A DNA stretch of 64,000 nucleotides, from assembly GCA_964035775.1 (NCBI GenBank), contig OZ038313.1:16301760-16365759 (forward strand). Reading direction: 5' to 3'. The notes under the pieces are model-generated. The model was not told the DNA's origin. It worked only from the letters and a program-made list of their open reading frames with translations, and ran no database searches. Source of the DNA: Osedax frankpressi. Lineage: Eukaryota; Annelida; Polychaeta; Sabellida; Siboglinidae. Both the position numbers and the translations under genes were made by a program. Shown one piece after another: positions 47,330 to 62,201 of the stretch. The first letter of the stretch is position 1, and the number at the start of each line of letters is the position of its first letter.

Positions 47330-48200
47330 CAATAGAGTCAGTAGTAGCTATCCAATTTAGTCATTGTCATAGTTCAGTAATGCTAGTTGGGTAGTCATTT
47401 CGGTTCGGTAAATTAGTCGTATGAATCTATTAATATTTCTATCAAAATATTTTATTTTATTTATCTTTACTGTAGCCTACTAATTAGTTGCAGTATTGGA
47501 GTCATGAGATTATTAAGGAGTTAGTTAGTAAATTTAGAAGTAGAGATATTTATTCAGAGTTCTAGTCGTATAACATTAAATAACTGGGCTGATATGGTTT
47601 GTCATATAAAGTTAATATATTTGTTGAATTTAATTCAAATTAAAAATGTTAGTCTAGGTATTTTGCCGAGTTTTTAATATTATAGTGTTTTAATATAAAT
47701 GTATGGAAAGATTTCGTAGAATAAGTCAAATTAATCTTAATTAGATCAGATTTAAAGGTTGATGAGTAGATGATTGTATGTCAACTAATTGATGAGTTCG
47801 GTTAAATGGTTTTATAGTTGTGTTGAGTATTTTGTTGATGTTTGATATTCAATATCATTTGCATATAGGTTATATTTATTATTAGGGATTCTATTTATAA
47901 TATATTTGTTGGGAAGTAGATATATGGCAAATCAAATTGTAGATACAATTGAACCGTGTGGAACACCCTGCTTAAGTTAATACAAGTTCGATATTTTTAT
48001 GGAGATAGTGATATCATGGAAATAACCTTAATCCATTTTAATGCTGTATCTTTAATTCCTATTTGGTAGAGTCTTGTGATTAAGGTAGTGTTATCCAGTA
48101 TGTAAAATTCAGAAGATAAGTAAAGTAAAGTAATTCGTATTGGATTATGATCGTAAAGGGATGAGTATATTTCGGCGTATAAGGAACATAAAGTAGTTTC
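47330..48200 (-). mobile_element. Decayed LINE (non-LTR) reverse transcriptase fragment
   Basis: Minus-strand fragments in the order of a non-LTR reverse transcriptase: GIKDTALKWIKV (48062-48021; palm motif before the template grip), KQGVPHGSIVS (about 47972-47942; QGxPQGS motif), NLYANDI (47870-47851; the FADD box with Asp changed to Asn), and KNSAKYLGLTF (47680-47647; post-palm YLG motif). Frames shift between them and several stops interrupt. The composition has drifted to the local AT level, so it is old. The motifs suit a Jockey/CR1/RTE-type LINE; the clade cannot be set by eye. Confidence 0.75.
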
Positions 48201-48747
48201 AGTATGGTTATATTGGTGATTTTGTGGTAATTGTACATTTACACACAGGGAGGTTTATTAGTTGTGTAAGTTTGTTATTAATATTTATTATGAATATAAT
48301 TGATATAATACTTATATAGAGGCATACAAATCACAAATATAATAAATATATTAAATATAGTATATGTTTTATAGAATTAATGTTGGTTTAAATTGAAACA
48401 CGAAAAAAATACAAATAAATATATTTTATTATAATAATGAACATTTAATTATATAATACGTATGCATATACGTACATATTATATAATGCATATATCTTTA
48501 TTGAAATCAAATTTCGAGGAATATACAAGAACCAACAAGCGTTACATAATTAAATAAAATCTATTATCGGAGTTATCAATGCCATATTTGATTTGTCAGC
48601 TCGCAAAAGGGTTCATAACCAGATTAAACGGTATTATTAATAATTATTGTATTATATTATAGAATATAGATTATTTAAGTCATCTAAAATATAAATTTGA
48701 ATTAAAGTTGATCATTTATAGTTAAATTCTACAAATCACTGCAATAA

Positions 48748-48786
<39 letters not shown>

Positions 48787-51700
48787 AGAATTCATTTATG
48801 TATTTATCAAACTTAGTTCTGAATATTTTTACATAACTTTTACATATATTTCCAGGGAATCAATGATGTGTCTCGAAGTTTCTAATTGAATATTCTAGGA
48901 TATTATTTGTACTAAATCAACTAGACCCTTTATAATATTGTTTAATTGTCAATATATGATTATTCTTCATTTTTTCTTAATATGCGATAGTTAAAACTAA
49001 CAAAGAAAAGCAAATAAGATAAAATTAAATATAAACACTTGACATTATTTTTAAATATTATCTTCCAAAACTTAGCTGATCTAATACCTAAATTTATAAT
49101 CTTGGTTATAAATATAAACCCCCCACCACAATAGTGGTGTGTCACCAATGTTAGGTTTATATAATCTAGGTTCAGATATTTGAATTGCGTTTAAGGAGAA
49201 TATAATTATTCTTATTATAGATATTTGATCATGTATGTTGGTTTATAAGTTATTGGTTACTATGCTGATAGTTTATTATCGAAGTATTCATTAGTATTAA
49301 GCAAGTGATGCTATCTCAGCAGTATAATATTTTGATTTGAATTATTGTATAGTAGAATTCACTGGAATAAATCACTATAAACTGAACTCCATACTTTTAC
49401 CAACACAATGTTTAAAATTGAGGCATGTCCAATAAGATATTCAATAAATTTAAAAACTATATTTCTTAGATTCAGTAGGTATTAGTAATTACATTAATGT
49501 ATTGTGAATTGGTGGAAATAATATTTAAGTTTAGATTAACTATCATTAAATGTTTATTATCCATATAGTAGATAGTAAATGATATGGAAGAATTATAATG
49601 TTTGTAAAAAGTTTACGTAGATAAGTATTTAGCGAATTTAATTAAATAATATGTAATTAATAGTAAACATACACCTAAGTGTGTGTCGATGTTGGGTACT
49701 GATTTATATGAAATGTTAAATTAATTAATTAGTTTTTAAATGTAGTATTAATGGTGATTTGTTTTAGTTTCAGTATGTTTTTATAATTGCACTAAAAAGC
49801 TGTCATATTTGTAATAGACTAGTATTATCCTTGGGTAGTCTACATTATAGTTTATCTTAACTTTAAAACATATTAGAATATAATATATCAAAATATTATA
49901 TTTGAATACGTATAGATTATTTTTAACAGTCAACACTAAGTTATGCGTATTCAATATTCATTTTCGATTTATTCATCAACAATGATATAGGTATTATTAT
50001 TTTCGTTAATATTTGTACTTAATTTATACATTTAACTGAAAATAACTTACTGAGCATATTTTCTAAATTCATAATTTGTATCGTGTAGAATTAATACTGT
50101 TACAAGATAATATATTGACTTATTTTAAGTTACCTTATCTTTAATATTTAATTAGTATCTTAACTTATTATAAATAAATATGTTACATTATTATCTTTAA
50201 AAAATTAGTTATTCAATACTTTCAGAACTCTAAAAATAAACAAATATTTTTTTAAATTGCTTCATATAAATATTTTATATATATCGACATTTATATTTAT
50301 AATATTAAATTTAATTTGTTACCAGAGTAAATGCGATGTTCTATTATTATACGTTACCGACTGTTATTGTTATATAAATGTTCATATTAACTGTATGAAT
50401 TTATTATATATGGAATTTAAAATATTTTAAATAAACCAACATTAAAATTAATGTTTTTTATTTTATATTTATGTTAGGTTGTTTTTTATCTATTTATATT
50501 GAACTAATTTTAATAATATTTAATTTGTATTATCTTACTCATTAGAGTACTATATAAATAAAAAGTAGATATTTTTAATATAAATAATGTAAAGCTATTA
50601 TATATATATATAATTAAATATAAATCTTTCTAAAATATTTTATAAGTAAATCTTAAATAATTGTATGTGTTAAAAGTTCATTTTAAAAATATTTGTTCCA
50701 ATAAATTTTAAATTAACATGTTGTAAAACACATGTTCTGAAATGTGTTAAAACGTGCCAGTGTTGTTTGTTATGTTATATGTTTTATTATTTGATATATT
50801 CTTAAGTGTTACAACATATGTTTAATGGATATTAATTATTATGTTAACTAATTATATATATAGATAATCATGCTAATTTTAATTAGTATTTAATAAATAA
50901 AAACTGGATTGATAAAATTAAAAATATATAAAAAATATTAAATTATAATAATAAGTTATTATAAGTAATACGTAATAAATAGATTAATGAAAATAAATTT
51001 TAATTAATTTAAATATATATAAAATATTATAATTTTATTATTAGTTATTAATCTGGGAAATAAACCAATATTTAATAAAAATATACAATCTAAATATTAT
51101 AAAATTATTCATTAATAAAATTATCATATTACATATAGATAATATAATATGCTACAAAAAGCTAAATTTGTATAGAAGTTATTTAGGAAAAAGAATACAT
51201 TATTAAATTATCCATCATTGGTTTATTATAGGAACTGAGATTGACTTAATCTTGGTAACCTTGGATATGATTTCCATGGTTACCTTGGTAATCTTGGGGA
51301 TTATTATATAAATATACAATAGATACATTATAAATAATATATTATATATTATGAAAAATCTAAAGTTACTGATATTATTTGAAAAATGTTTACATAATAG
51401 ATAGTAATATTTTAAAAGATAGAAATGCAATAAAACTTTAAATATTCTAATATTATAGGTATGCAATTGTATTAAGTAAAGTATATAAAGTATTACAATT
51501 GTTGATAACATTAGCTTTTATTTTTATAATTGTATATAGTTTAGTTTACAATTCAGTTACTAATTGAAGATAAAATATGATGTACATTATGTGCAGAAAA
51601 ACAAACAATAAAAGTAGAAAGTTTTCCTATTTTTAATCGCAACAATGTTCAGAATATTGGTAAGGATAATATTGAATGAATAAAGGTGTACATTGTACAA

Positions 51701-52344
51701 GTGATAATTTAATTATTATTGTACAAATATATGATTAATTCACTTAATTTCATATTATAATCCTGCTATTTAAGTTAAATTGTATTATACTTTTGCATTG
51801 ATTTATAAAAAGTAAATAATTCTTGTTTTGTTTATTGATATTTTAAAAGGAGATACATCAGCTGTTTAATTAAAGTAGGTTGATGACCAGTTTGAATAGA
51901 GGATTAAAAATTCCTTTAAACTGTTATAACTTCATTGTTAATTTATGTATAAATAATTACTGTAAAGAATTCATATTCGTTAAAATCAAAATGAACTTCT
52001 GTTGGCTTATACTTATTCTATATTAAATTCTCTCACATTCTAATCAACTATTATTTGTTAATTTTTTTATAAAAAAATAAAGGTATAGTATAAATATTAA
52101 TTTTAATTTTAATCATTTTTATATACAATAATATGTATGAGGCTATTTCAAATAAAATATACAAATATTGTTCATGCTTGGAAGCATTATTTTGGATAAT
52201 ACAAGAATGTTTATGCGTGTGTTGGGTAGAGAGAGGATATTTCAGTATTGTCAACAGAATCGAAATAGATATATACGAAGGTGAACTAAACATTGTTCAA
52301 TCGTATCGCAAACTACTCAATATTGAGCACTCGAGGTGTCGGCA
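48201..52344. other. AT-rich intergenic stretch
   Basis: About 4.1 kb with no recognised gene. It contains an (AT)n run near 48752-48785 and, at 51243-51300, a short cluster of CTTGG and GGTAACC words forming an imperfect palindrome (GGTAACCTTGG and CCATGGTTACC). Confidence 0.5.
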
Positions 52345-54823
52345 CTAGGTAGTGTTCGTGATTTGCTCGCTGCCCGTCTTTGCCTTGCAGAATAAACACA
52401 TGACCAGATTTCTCCAACTGCCTCCGGAAATGTTAAATGCCCAGGCGTACATCACCAGTACACTAAGGTACATCGGCACGAACGTCTCCTGGAAGTCGTA
52501 ATATCTCTTCTTGTTCAGCAATGTCTGCAATTAAAAACAAGTCAAATATCCCGCTGATATTACCGCACTATACTCTCGATATAATTGAATGGGAATTTTA
52601 GATTTTCAGCAATTTATGAATGACTGTATATAATATTGGCTTAATTATAATTAATAATGAATATATTATATAAATAATATATTGTATAATATAAAATATT
52701 ATTTAATTAGAAATTTGAAATTTTTCTAAAGAATATCAAAATTTCAATGTTATAACGATTTGATTGGTCCTCAATTTTAATGACTAACCATACATGACAC
52801 GAAAAGGTGGTTAACTATTGGAAGTGCCACCTTGTAATAATCTTTTTTTGTGTGCAAATAGTTGAAGATGATAATACCCCAGGCGATATTCAAAAGCATC
52901 ATTCCACCGGCAGCCAATCCTGTAATGATTCAAATTCATTCCATTTTAGGTGAACAATGTTAAAAGATCATATGTTGAAAAGAATTTGAAGAAATTCATG
53001 CAACCTTAATTTCATTAATTTAAAATAAATTAAACATATAAATAGATCAATTAATAATTAAAATTATTATTATTTTCACTTATATATTTCATATAATATA
53101 TTCATAATTAGTATTAACTTTCTAAATCAATTAATACCACATGATATTACATTTTAAACTATTTGTTCACAGAAAAACGAAGATAAAATGTACAGAAGTA
53201 TTGGATTTTATAGAACTGCAACATATAAAGCTAGAACCTAAACCGAGTGAGGTTTTAATGGAACAAAAGAAGTTAACGAGAAAGGTCAAACATGGTTTTC
53301 TAATCGCTTAGACTACGAAATGAAACGTAAACTACGATTATTACCGGACAGGATGAAGAAGAAACGACATCCGGGAAACAGGCCAATGCTACCGGGTCCA
53401 CTGATATGACTCAACTGATTAATGTTAGCAAACATACCGGACGAGATACCGAAGCCGAGATTACAGACTGCGGACGGAGGATGGACATTAGGGATGACGT
53501 GCGAAGGTAACAAGGAGTGTGCGTGATGAGGAGGATGTCGGGCTGTTTAGTGGAGATGGTGCACGCGATGTGCGTCGAGGTCAGGGCAGACGTCGGGCTT
53601 GTGTGTATAACGCATTAAGGCATCGTTAAGTAAATGGAATGCGCGGATACGCATTATTGGCTGAGATGCGTAAAGTATTTGAACCTATAAGTAATGGGGA
53701 AGAGAGTTGTTATAGGGTAGTTATAGGACAATAGGATTTGCCTGGTGATGTGGTAGGCTAAAATTAATGTCTAAGATGAGACATTATATTTGTTGTCGCC
53801 GGGTTTAACATTTGCTATTATTATGGAAAATATATCTTTCGTCGTAAATTAGTGATTTAACTTACAGATATCTAACCCAATGCGAATACATGGTGGTTAT
53901 TGATTAAGTTGAAAGAGTGTTCTTTGGCATTTGTATCCGAGGTAACCAATCTCACAATTCCGAAATGAGCTTTCCTAGAATGAGAACATTGATTCATTGA
54001 AATAGGGTTAATTTCATATATTACACAATATTAATATTATATATAATATGTAAATAGTTATTGCTAAATATGTATATATTCATGTTTCAAATAAGGTTAG
54101 TTTTTATTATTAAATATACACCAAACCTGCTAAATAATCAAATATTCGGTGAAATAAGGTGAAATAATTGAATACATGCTAACTGCATGACGAAGAACAG
54201 CAGAATACGAGCAGCCTCTTGAATCAAAACCGAACAAATGACTCCGACGATGAGATATTCTCGCAGTGGCACCAACGCCCACCACACCATTCCGGAGAGC
54301 AGCAAAGAACACAGCCAAAAGAACGAACTGTTAGGTTTGGTCGCGTGTCATTTATTGTAGAGTTACTGTAATCGATTTCACGTTTTAGTAACTGTCGCGA
54401 AACGTTTGCTAAGGTATTATGTAATGTGTACGTAATGATATGTAAACGGATGTTACCCAAATTAGATAATGATAAATTTACTTGTAATATGGTTGTAGCC
54501 ATAAATATGCATACGAATTAGGTTAAATTCATAGTAATTAAATTGAGAATAATATTTATTATTTAAATAATTATTATCGATAATATTCTAAAATATTTAA
54601 TGACAAATTAAAACTAATATATAATATATTGATATATAATTCGTAATGTTAAACAAATAAGTAATATATAAAATAATATAGAAATTTGATCCTTTACTAT
54701 AAAGTCTAACCTGGCCATAAAGATTAATATTCGTAAAGCATCTTTTACAATGAACATTGAAAATAAAACAAGACACGGCACTGTTACAAGAAATAACTCT
54801 CCAACCCATTCTATTTTAGTCAT
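52345..54823 (-). CDS. APH1: APH-1, gamma-secretase subunit, complete
   Basis: Multi-pass scaffold of the gamma-secretase intramembrane protease (with presenilin, nicastrin and PEN-2). Six exons: 54823-54711, 54327-54184, 53974-53877, 53467-53345, 52919-52789, 52524-52345; phases agree and give 262 aa (human APH1A 265). Family marks in order: VKDALRILIFMASSFFWLCS in span 1-2, VLIQEAARILLFF, the glycine-zipper span LGFGISSGMFANINQL, GPGSIGLFPG, span 5 GGMMLLNIAWGIIIFN, span 6 IVNHLFVSCM, and span 7 VPMYLSVLVMYAWAF followed by ISGGSWRNL. The span 6 His (human His197) is kept as NHLF; the span 5 position of human His171 (LLHTFWG) is Asn here (LLNIAWG). The start is the Met aligned with the human N terminus; another Met lies upstream in frame but reads as AT-rich leader. 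Confidence 0.93.
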
Positions 54824-57800
54824 TTTACCTTGAAAGATTATTAGATAATAGATCATATAGATTATATTAATAAATAATAGAATAATATTATAATTATTAT
54901 AGCTAGGAAATGTACTCATCACTACATCTTTTATATAATATTTACCTTTTATAATTTATGCTTATAAATTTATAAGCATTTCTTTTGTCTTTTAATTGTA
55001 TTTATACAACTCAAAAAACAAAACACATATCATATATTGTATAATATTTAAACCATATTATATAACATATAAAGTATCCATTTTTATGAAATTTGTAAAT
55101 TATAAATAAACAATAATATTTTATATACCATCATTGTTTTATTAATTGTATATTTTATAGTATTATACACAATATTTATATGTCCATGCATATTTTAGGA
55201 TATATGAAAATATAAACATACATATTTTTGTGAAATCTAATAAAGGTATGCACAAACGTAATTATATTAATATTCGTTGTCAGTTCATTATATATAGAAC
55301 CTCCATAAGATTAATAATAATGATCAAATGAGTTTTGTTAGGTCTAACTTCAGTCTACACCTAATTTCATTAGCTCATATCATATGCATAGTTCTGTATT
55401 CATTCTAATAACATTATAAACGATCACCTACGTTTTATTGAACTAATCTAACGAGTAGTAGTAATAAGTCTACCCTATATTGCATCATATAATATATTAG
55501 TATTAATATTACCAATTTACATAGTAATTATTAATTTTTAATTATTAATTTAAATGTTCGTATTATTCATTACATCCATTCAATTGTATTTTTATTACAT
55601 ATTATTACATATGAATGGCTTACATACATACAATATATCAACAATATACACCATTTTCAAATGAATATATATGAATACATAATATATTTGTATAATACAT
55701 ACTACTAATTAAACAGAAAACGTCAATATATCAGGGAGAAAAAAACAAATTAATTTAAACTAAAGTGATGCACCAGTATATTTTATTAACTAATCGTTAT
55801 TATTATATTAATCCTAGACAATTGATTAAGTAACAAAACACATATTATAAGATTCGTGTACACTATTGAGCTTCCAAGAAGTCGTATTAAAACTAGACTA
55901 ATACTGATCTTAGCGATACTGATCTAAACGACTTAGCATAGCATGCGAATCTAAATCAAGTCAAATTATGAATTTAATTAATGATATTAACATATAATTA
56001 TCATATAATATAACATATAATTAATTATCATATATATCATATTATAATAAGTTATCATATTTATATTATATATCATATTGATTTATAGTATAAATATTAA
56101 ATATTAAAATTTGTGTAAACTATATAGTGTTCAATAAAATATAATTATTATACTAACAGTTATATTATATAAATATCTATATTTTATAATAATAACAAAA
56201 AACAATTTAATAATTTCTACGGTATAAACAAATTATCTATATTTAAAGTTATTTATTAAATTATTTTGGATAGTCACGTGATTCTAAATATAATCATATA
56301 TTATTTAAAAGTGGAATTCTACTAAGTTTAAAAATCACGTTTATTAATAATTTATATACTATTGGTAATTTATTATTGATATAAAATGGTAATTGCAAAA
56401 TACGTAATTATATTAATTTATATGTAATTTTCTATTATTTTCTATATCCAATATATTCCGCCAATAACCATTGATCAACCAATGAAATGTTACAATATTA
56501 TTTAAATATAAAACAATATTATTTTAGATTTATATGATGATTTAATATATATTAAGATATAATATATTTTTAATTAATAAAAATAATGCCAAATTTAAGA
56601 AATTCTATATATGAACCTGAATCCACAGATTTAAGAATTAATGATCTAACCCTTAATCAAACAGAAAGCAACAATGGGTTATTTTAAGTACAATATCCTA
56701 TATATTAATCGTTTATGTTTCAATAACTTACCACTATATATGTAACTGATTACATAGATTTTAGAATTAATTAGCTAATCCTTGAATAAACAGAAAATAA
56801 TAATGAGTAAGATTATAGAGATACATCATTTTAAAATATATTAACTCTATATGTTCTAGTGTTTATATATTTTTATTATTTACCACTTTTATTCCCTTAT
56901 TAATCATAATGAATTACATAACAGAAATAAGTTATTATTATGTCACTGAGTTTGTTTGATTGGTTCAACTATATTAAAAATAATTTTTAAAATTTGCGAT
57001 ATGATAACAACAAATAAATTGATCGATATCTAGAATAACATGAAAACATGCCATTAATCAAATATTTCTAAAAGTTATGCTCCATATTTACTTAGGAAAA
57101 TTTACTATCTGCCTTCAGAGAAAGTTAAGAAAAAGTTACAACAAAATAATATATATCTTCATTTGAACGTGAAATAACCGGAAATTTCAGTTATCAAGGG
57201 TTCAATAAATATCAATAACGATAATATTTTACTAGCTATTAACAATTAAGTTACTAGATATCTTAGAATTATTTTTTTATGATAAGTTGATTCTTTATAT
57301 ATAAAAACGGTGAATATACATAGAGAATATATATACGGAATATATTATAGTGCAATATAGGAATATAGATTTAGATATAGGCAATGTAACTCTATATTAT
57401 AAATTAATATTTAATATTTATTTTTCTTATGATATAATCTATATATAGTTTATCTTTTATAAATATTTTTTTACAATATCTAATAATATAGCTTATTTAA
57501 TATGATACAATAATAATTATGCTATATATAATACATTAATAATAGAGGCATAGAATTGAGAATTATCCTGGTACAGTAAGCATAAAGTTATCTTATAGAA
57601 TGCAGGGGTGACCCCTAGTTGCTTTCTTAATAGTTTTCAAGGATTCAGATAAATAAGTATAAGAATTCCGGAACTATTTAATAATGAGATCTGATTTATC
57701 CTCTAATCAAAAATATCTTCGAAATATTATTTTAATTATGAACATTTTGCAGATCATTTTGGAAAACATTTTGGTAAAAGTAGGATATCCGTTTCAAGAA

Positions 57801-59460
57801 TGCAGTTTAAAATTACAGCTAAAAATTATATTAATTAGGGTACCAAATACCTATCTAATATTCTCGTAATTTAAATAATCATGATATTAATCGTTTTATT
57901 AGATATTCTATGCAAGCGAATGTTATTTTATATGCAGTGAAAACATTTTATTATCGATAATGGTGTTTATTCTGATATATTGCAATTTTTTCATATTTCT
58001 TATATTTTTAAATAATCAATATATATATATAAAGAAATAGTTAAAATGTCTAGTAATATAATATGATAATAATTATTTTATCTATACTAATATACATTTT
58101 TATATAAAATGATGTTTTTATATTTTATAGATCTATATAAAAATATATCAATATATATAGTTTACGCTGGTAAAATCAAAATTAAATAAATTCATCACAG
58201 TTTTAATTTTAATTGATCTTCAAGAGTAATTTGTCTTGATTAAAATAATAATATATATATGACATATTAAGTTATTTTCTAAATATAAATTATTTTTTAA
58301 GAAAAAAAACATAAGAAATATTTTGAAAGTTTGTTTGCTCAGATTAATGAGTGAATATTAACATAATATATAATATATAACTGTAATTTGTAATAATTAT
58401 TATTAACTAAAACTTTATATTTAACGTTTTATGCTACATTTTATTTGAATATCTTCCAATGTCTATAATAGTAAAATCCCTATATTCCCAATAAACTTTT
58501 AGTCATAATCTGATGTCTTTGTATGGTATATATCTTAATATATACAACTATAAATAATAATTTTTAAAAAATGGTCTCTTTTAAACCTGATTTAGCCTAC
58601 ATATTCACTATATTAATAAATGGATGTAGTATATTTTAATGAATTAAATATGATGAATACTTTTAACTTGTTTTATATTTGACTTGATCAAACCATCAAT
58701 TTTGTTATACTATTATATTTTTTATTAACAATAACGAGATATAAATATATAAAAAATAAAGTAATATTAATTTTTTTTGAATAATAAAATTAACATATTA
58801 TTTTACTGTTAAAATTAAAATAATATAATAATGAATACAACAACATTGATATTTTAATGTAACAAAAATATTCCTAGCAAGCTTGAAATATCGTCAGAAG
58901 AATGATCAATTAATTAATAATATTTTTATAATTAATAGCATAATAATACATTCAACAATAGAATTCAGAATACAGAATACTCTAAATAATGAAATCAAGT
59001 TTATAATATACCATACTTGTTTTATATGATTTTGTAAAGAATGTATACTATTGATTTTATTATTGGCACTCAAATCATAATTAAATGTAAAGCTTGCTTC
59101 AAATATGACAAAATGTATTGTCAAAAATAAAGATCTGCTTAGTAATTTCATTTTTTGAAAATCGTAATTTTTATTAAAATATTAAATAAGTGCTTCATTT
59201 AATTTAATTAATATTTAAATTAAGAGAAGTTATAAAAATAATCGGTGTTTGAAAAACTATATTAAAAATCTGATGCACACGCTTAATAAAATTATACTCA
59301 AAAATCATGCACTTTTTATTTCAGTGGTTTTGTGAGTTGCTAATTTATAGTAAATTATGTTGTTTATGTAAACTGTTTAATATGAGCTGGCAGGATACTA
59401 TTTACCAGCTTATTGTGGTTGCATTTTTGTACGAACAATTAATCTGATTTGACAATAAAC
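54824..59460. other. AT-rich intergenic stretch
   Basis: About 4.6 kb between the start regions of APH-1 (-) and SPC25 (+), which diverge, so both promoters should lie at its ends. I see no CpG-rich island, exon or element. A GGGGTGACCCC palindrome at 57604-57614 is the only distinct short motif noticed. Confidence 0.5.
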
Positions 59461-59494
59461 TAGAAGGAGCGAGGCTCACGGACACAACAAAACT

Positions 59495-61306
59495 TTGTCG
59501 ACGGACCTGCCGATCTACACTTTCGAGGTCGACTTTGACCAGGAGACGATGCGGGACAACTTTCAACGGCATTTCGACACGCATTTCCACGACACGGTGA
59601 ACTTGTCGAGTTTCAGTGAACAAATACTTCAACGTCGCAACGCCACCATCGATGAGCTCGACAGAATTTCGGGTTTCGCGCCGTTTCAATAGATCTCAAC
59701 GCCATCTCTTCGTTTCATTGTCTAGTCTTACCCAAATACTCTCATTCCCTTCCACGGCACCATCGCTGAGATTACAAACCGCCATCAAATCATAATGTGA
59801 TTTGTATACTCAATTTTCTCTCAAACTCCCCGATCTCATGCCTTCATTTCCGTACTCTTATAATGGTAATGACACTTCGCAATACTTTGTAGTTATATCC
59901 CCGATAACAGTTGATAACATTTCTAATCGCTATCAAGCTTCTCGTAACAAACCACTAAATTATGCTTTGTATCATAATGAATTGTTGTCAAATTAAAATA
60001 ATATAATGCCAATGGTTTCTACTACATGTCTATATCAAATGTATACCAAAGATTATGTAGGAATCAACCAATAATCAACCTAATTGATTATTGATTAATC
60101 ACGAATTGTTTACAAACCAATGCCTTATACTAATACTCGACTACACTTTAGATTCCATAACCAGCACCAAGCATGCGATCGTAGACGCAGATACTAAGAT
60201 TCTGCAAGCCAATACAAGTTACTAGTACACCAGCGTGTTTCTATTTATATAATATAGAGTTCATTTAGTTATGGCAATTAGGCACAGACGTACACCGCGC
60301 TCACGTTACAGGTAAACAGAACATCAACCGGACGTTGTCCAGTGAACGCGACAGACTCCTACAGGAACGAGAGAGCATCCTTTTGAAAATAGAGAAGATA
60401 GAATCTCAACAGAAATTGGTGTCGAACAAAGAGAAACAGAACGGTAACTTGCAGATGCGACTTCTTCTGTAGCACTTTACGAGATATCCTGATATCTTGA
60501 TATCCTACGTAGTTACTATTTCAATTTTCTATGATGTTCATAGGTCCGCTAATGCCACTTAGTATCCTAAAGCTTTTTAGAGTTTCAAATTGCATTGAAT
60601 CTTTATAGCATTTATTTATTTACAGAAAAGTTACTAAAGAGTAAAAATAAATCTTACATGAAGCATATTTCCGCTTATGAACATTATACACAATTGAAAA
60701 TAGAAAAGGATAAAGGTTTTCTTCCAATTGTGATGCCAAATATTTAAATGATTATTAATCTTAATGATATATAATTGGTGATTATTTATTCTTTTTAATC
60801 GATAATGATGATATAAATTGTATTATAATCTATTTAAGATAATATTATATAATTTGCAGATAATTCTTACATAAAATTTATATTTGGAGATAAATATGAG
60901 ATTACTATTTTACTTTTGGAAAATTTACAACATTCAGGTAACTAATTATCAAATTTGTTATCTGCTTGGGATTAATTTGAATTGTTAAATCATCTTATGA
61001 AAACTTTACCAATGAAATAATTATAATTTATAACAATATACTAAATTTGTTATATGATTTATATTCTATAAATTTAGATAGTAATATCATTATTTAATAC
61101 AAAAAACTGATACAAATTTATAAATCTATCAACAGCTTACAAATGTAATGTGTACATTAATTAAATTCCCTAATTTATTATTTTGTATTGCAGTTAAACA
61201 TTGCCAGCCCGAGATTAACTATACTCCTGTATTAGAGAAACTGAACAATGGGGGAGAAATGCGAGACTTTGTCATAACAATTAGAAAATTGTTCATGGCA
61301 ATATAA
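59495..61306 (+). CDS. SPC25: SPC25, NDC80-complex kinetochore subunit (5' end uncertain)
   Basis: Part of the NDC80 complex linking kinetochores to microtubules; the C-terminal globular domain pairs with SPC24. Exons: up to 59672, then 60312-60443, 60626-60715, 60860-60937, 61194-61306; all phases match. The N-terminal part has MRDNFQRHFDTHF. A coiled coil runs from NINRTLSSERDRLLQERES to LVSNKEKQN. Then YEHYTQLKIEKDKDNSYIKF and IFGDKYEITIL align with human SPC25 YKDRLGLEIRK and LQFIFT. The end, PVLEKLNNGGEMRDF then VITIRKLFMAI, matches the closing helix NVRKAFTATVYN. No ATG opens the first exon frame upstream of 59549; either that ATG starts the protein or a further 5' exon was missed. AATAAA lies at 61410-61415. 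Confidence 0.82.
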
Positions 61307-62201
61307 TATCTATAACATCAATCATGTTTTGTTATTTATCATTTTTTTATATATATTATGTAACACTTCAATTATATATGCTGATAGCATTACTATTTAT
61401 AGCTATTATAATAAATAGTTTCATAAAATTAATAATACTTACTTATTTCATCATGGTGATATTAATGTGAAATTGAATAGGATATATATGAATATAATTG
61501 CCTAAGTTAATCATGTTGCTAATATAAATAAATAAACAAATGATAAATAAGCAAATATATACAAATTATTAAAATTTCATTCGTGATTTTGTATATAAAA
61601 TATAAACTTCATCAGATTTAATTTACAAAATCACAATGACTTGATAGCAACTCCTAGTTATCAATTACTAACCTGCTCCAAGCATTCATAACTTGATATT
61701 GCATAGTAGAGATGATATCTCCTCTTTTTACATTGAATTTATATAAACATACATAAAGTATTTATAATATATAGTAGTGTTATTTATATAGTATATATAC
61801 AGTATTATTATATATATAGTAGTAGTATTATATACTATTTTTTAAAGTTTAAAGTAAATTGTTAATTTAGCAGATTTGTCATCGTGGGTATATATATAAC
61901 TATAAATTAACTTTACAGTGTCCTTTCAAGATAAATATAATTAAACTAGGAATATATAAACTATGATTTCCATACGAACATTATATATAATATTATATAT
62001 ATAATAGATATATCTATTATATTTAATAATAAGCAATTATTTAGTATATTATCTATATTTTAGTTATATTTATAATCATGCAATTTTTAAATATGTTATT
62101 ATTATCTATGATTAATATATTATTTTAATATTTATGATTATTGACTACTATGGATTTCAATATAAACAATAATATGAATATATTATTAATTTCATGTAAT
62201 T
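61307..62201. other. AT-rich intergenic stretch between SPC25 and the phosphatase gene
   Basis: Contains the SPC25 3' UTR and presumably the promoter of the next gene. No CpG-rich island, exon or element seen. Confidence 0.5.

Noticed and set aside
52133-52348. 71-codon plus-strand frame ending over the APH-1 last exon
   Set aside because: Antisense to the APH-1 3' region, AT-rich codon use, no family resemblance.
57604-57614. GGGGTGACCCC palindrome near a weak ORF at 57684
   Set aside because: Single 11-bp palindrome with no partner motif; neighbouring frame shows no family features.
59402-59689. Minus-strand 95-codon frame
   Set aside because: Antisense shadow of the GC-richer SPC25 exon, whose frame is supported by phase and homology.
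59802-59996. 64-codon plus-strand frame in SPC25 intron 1
   Set aside because: No homology; SPC25 exons on either side join in phase without it.
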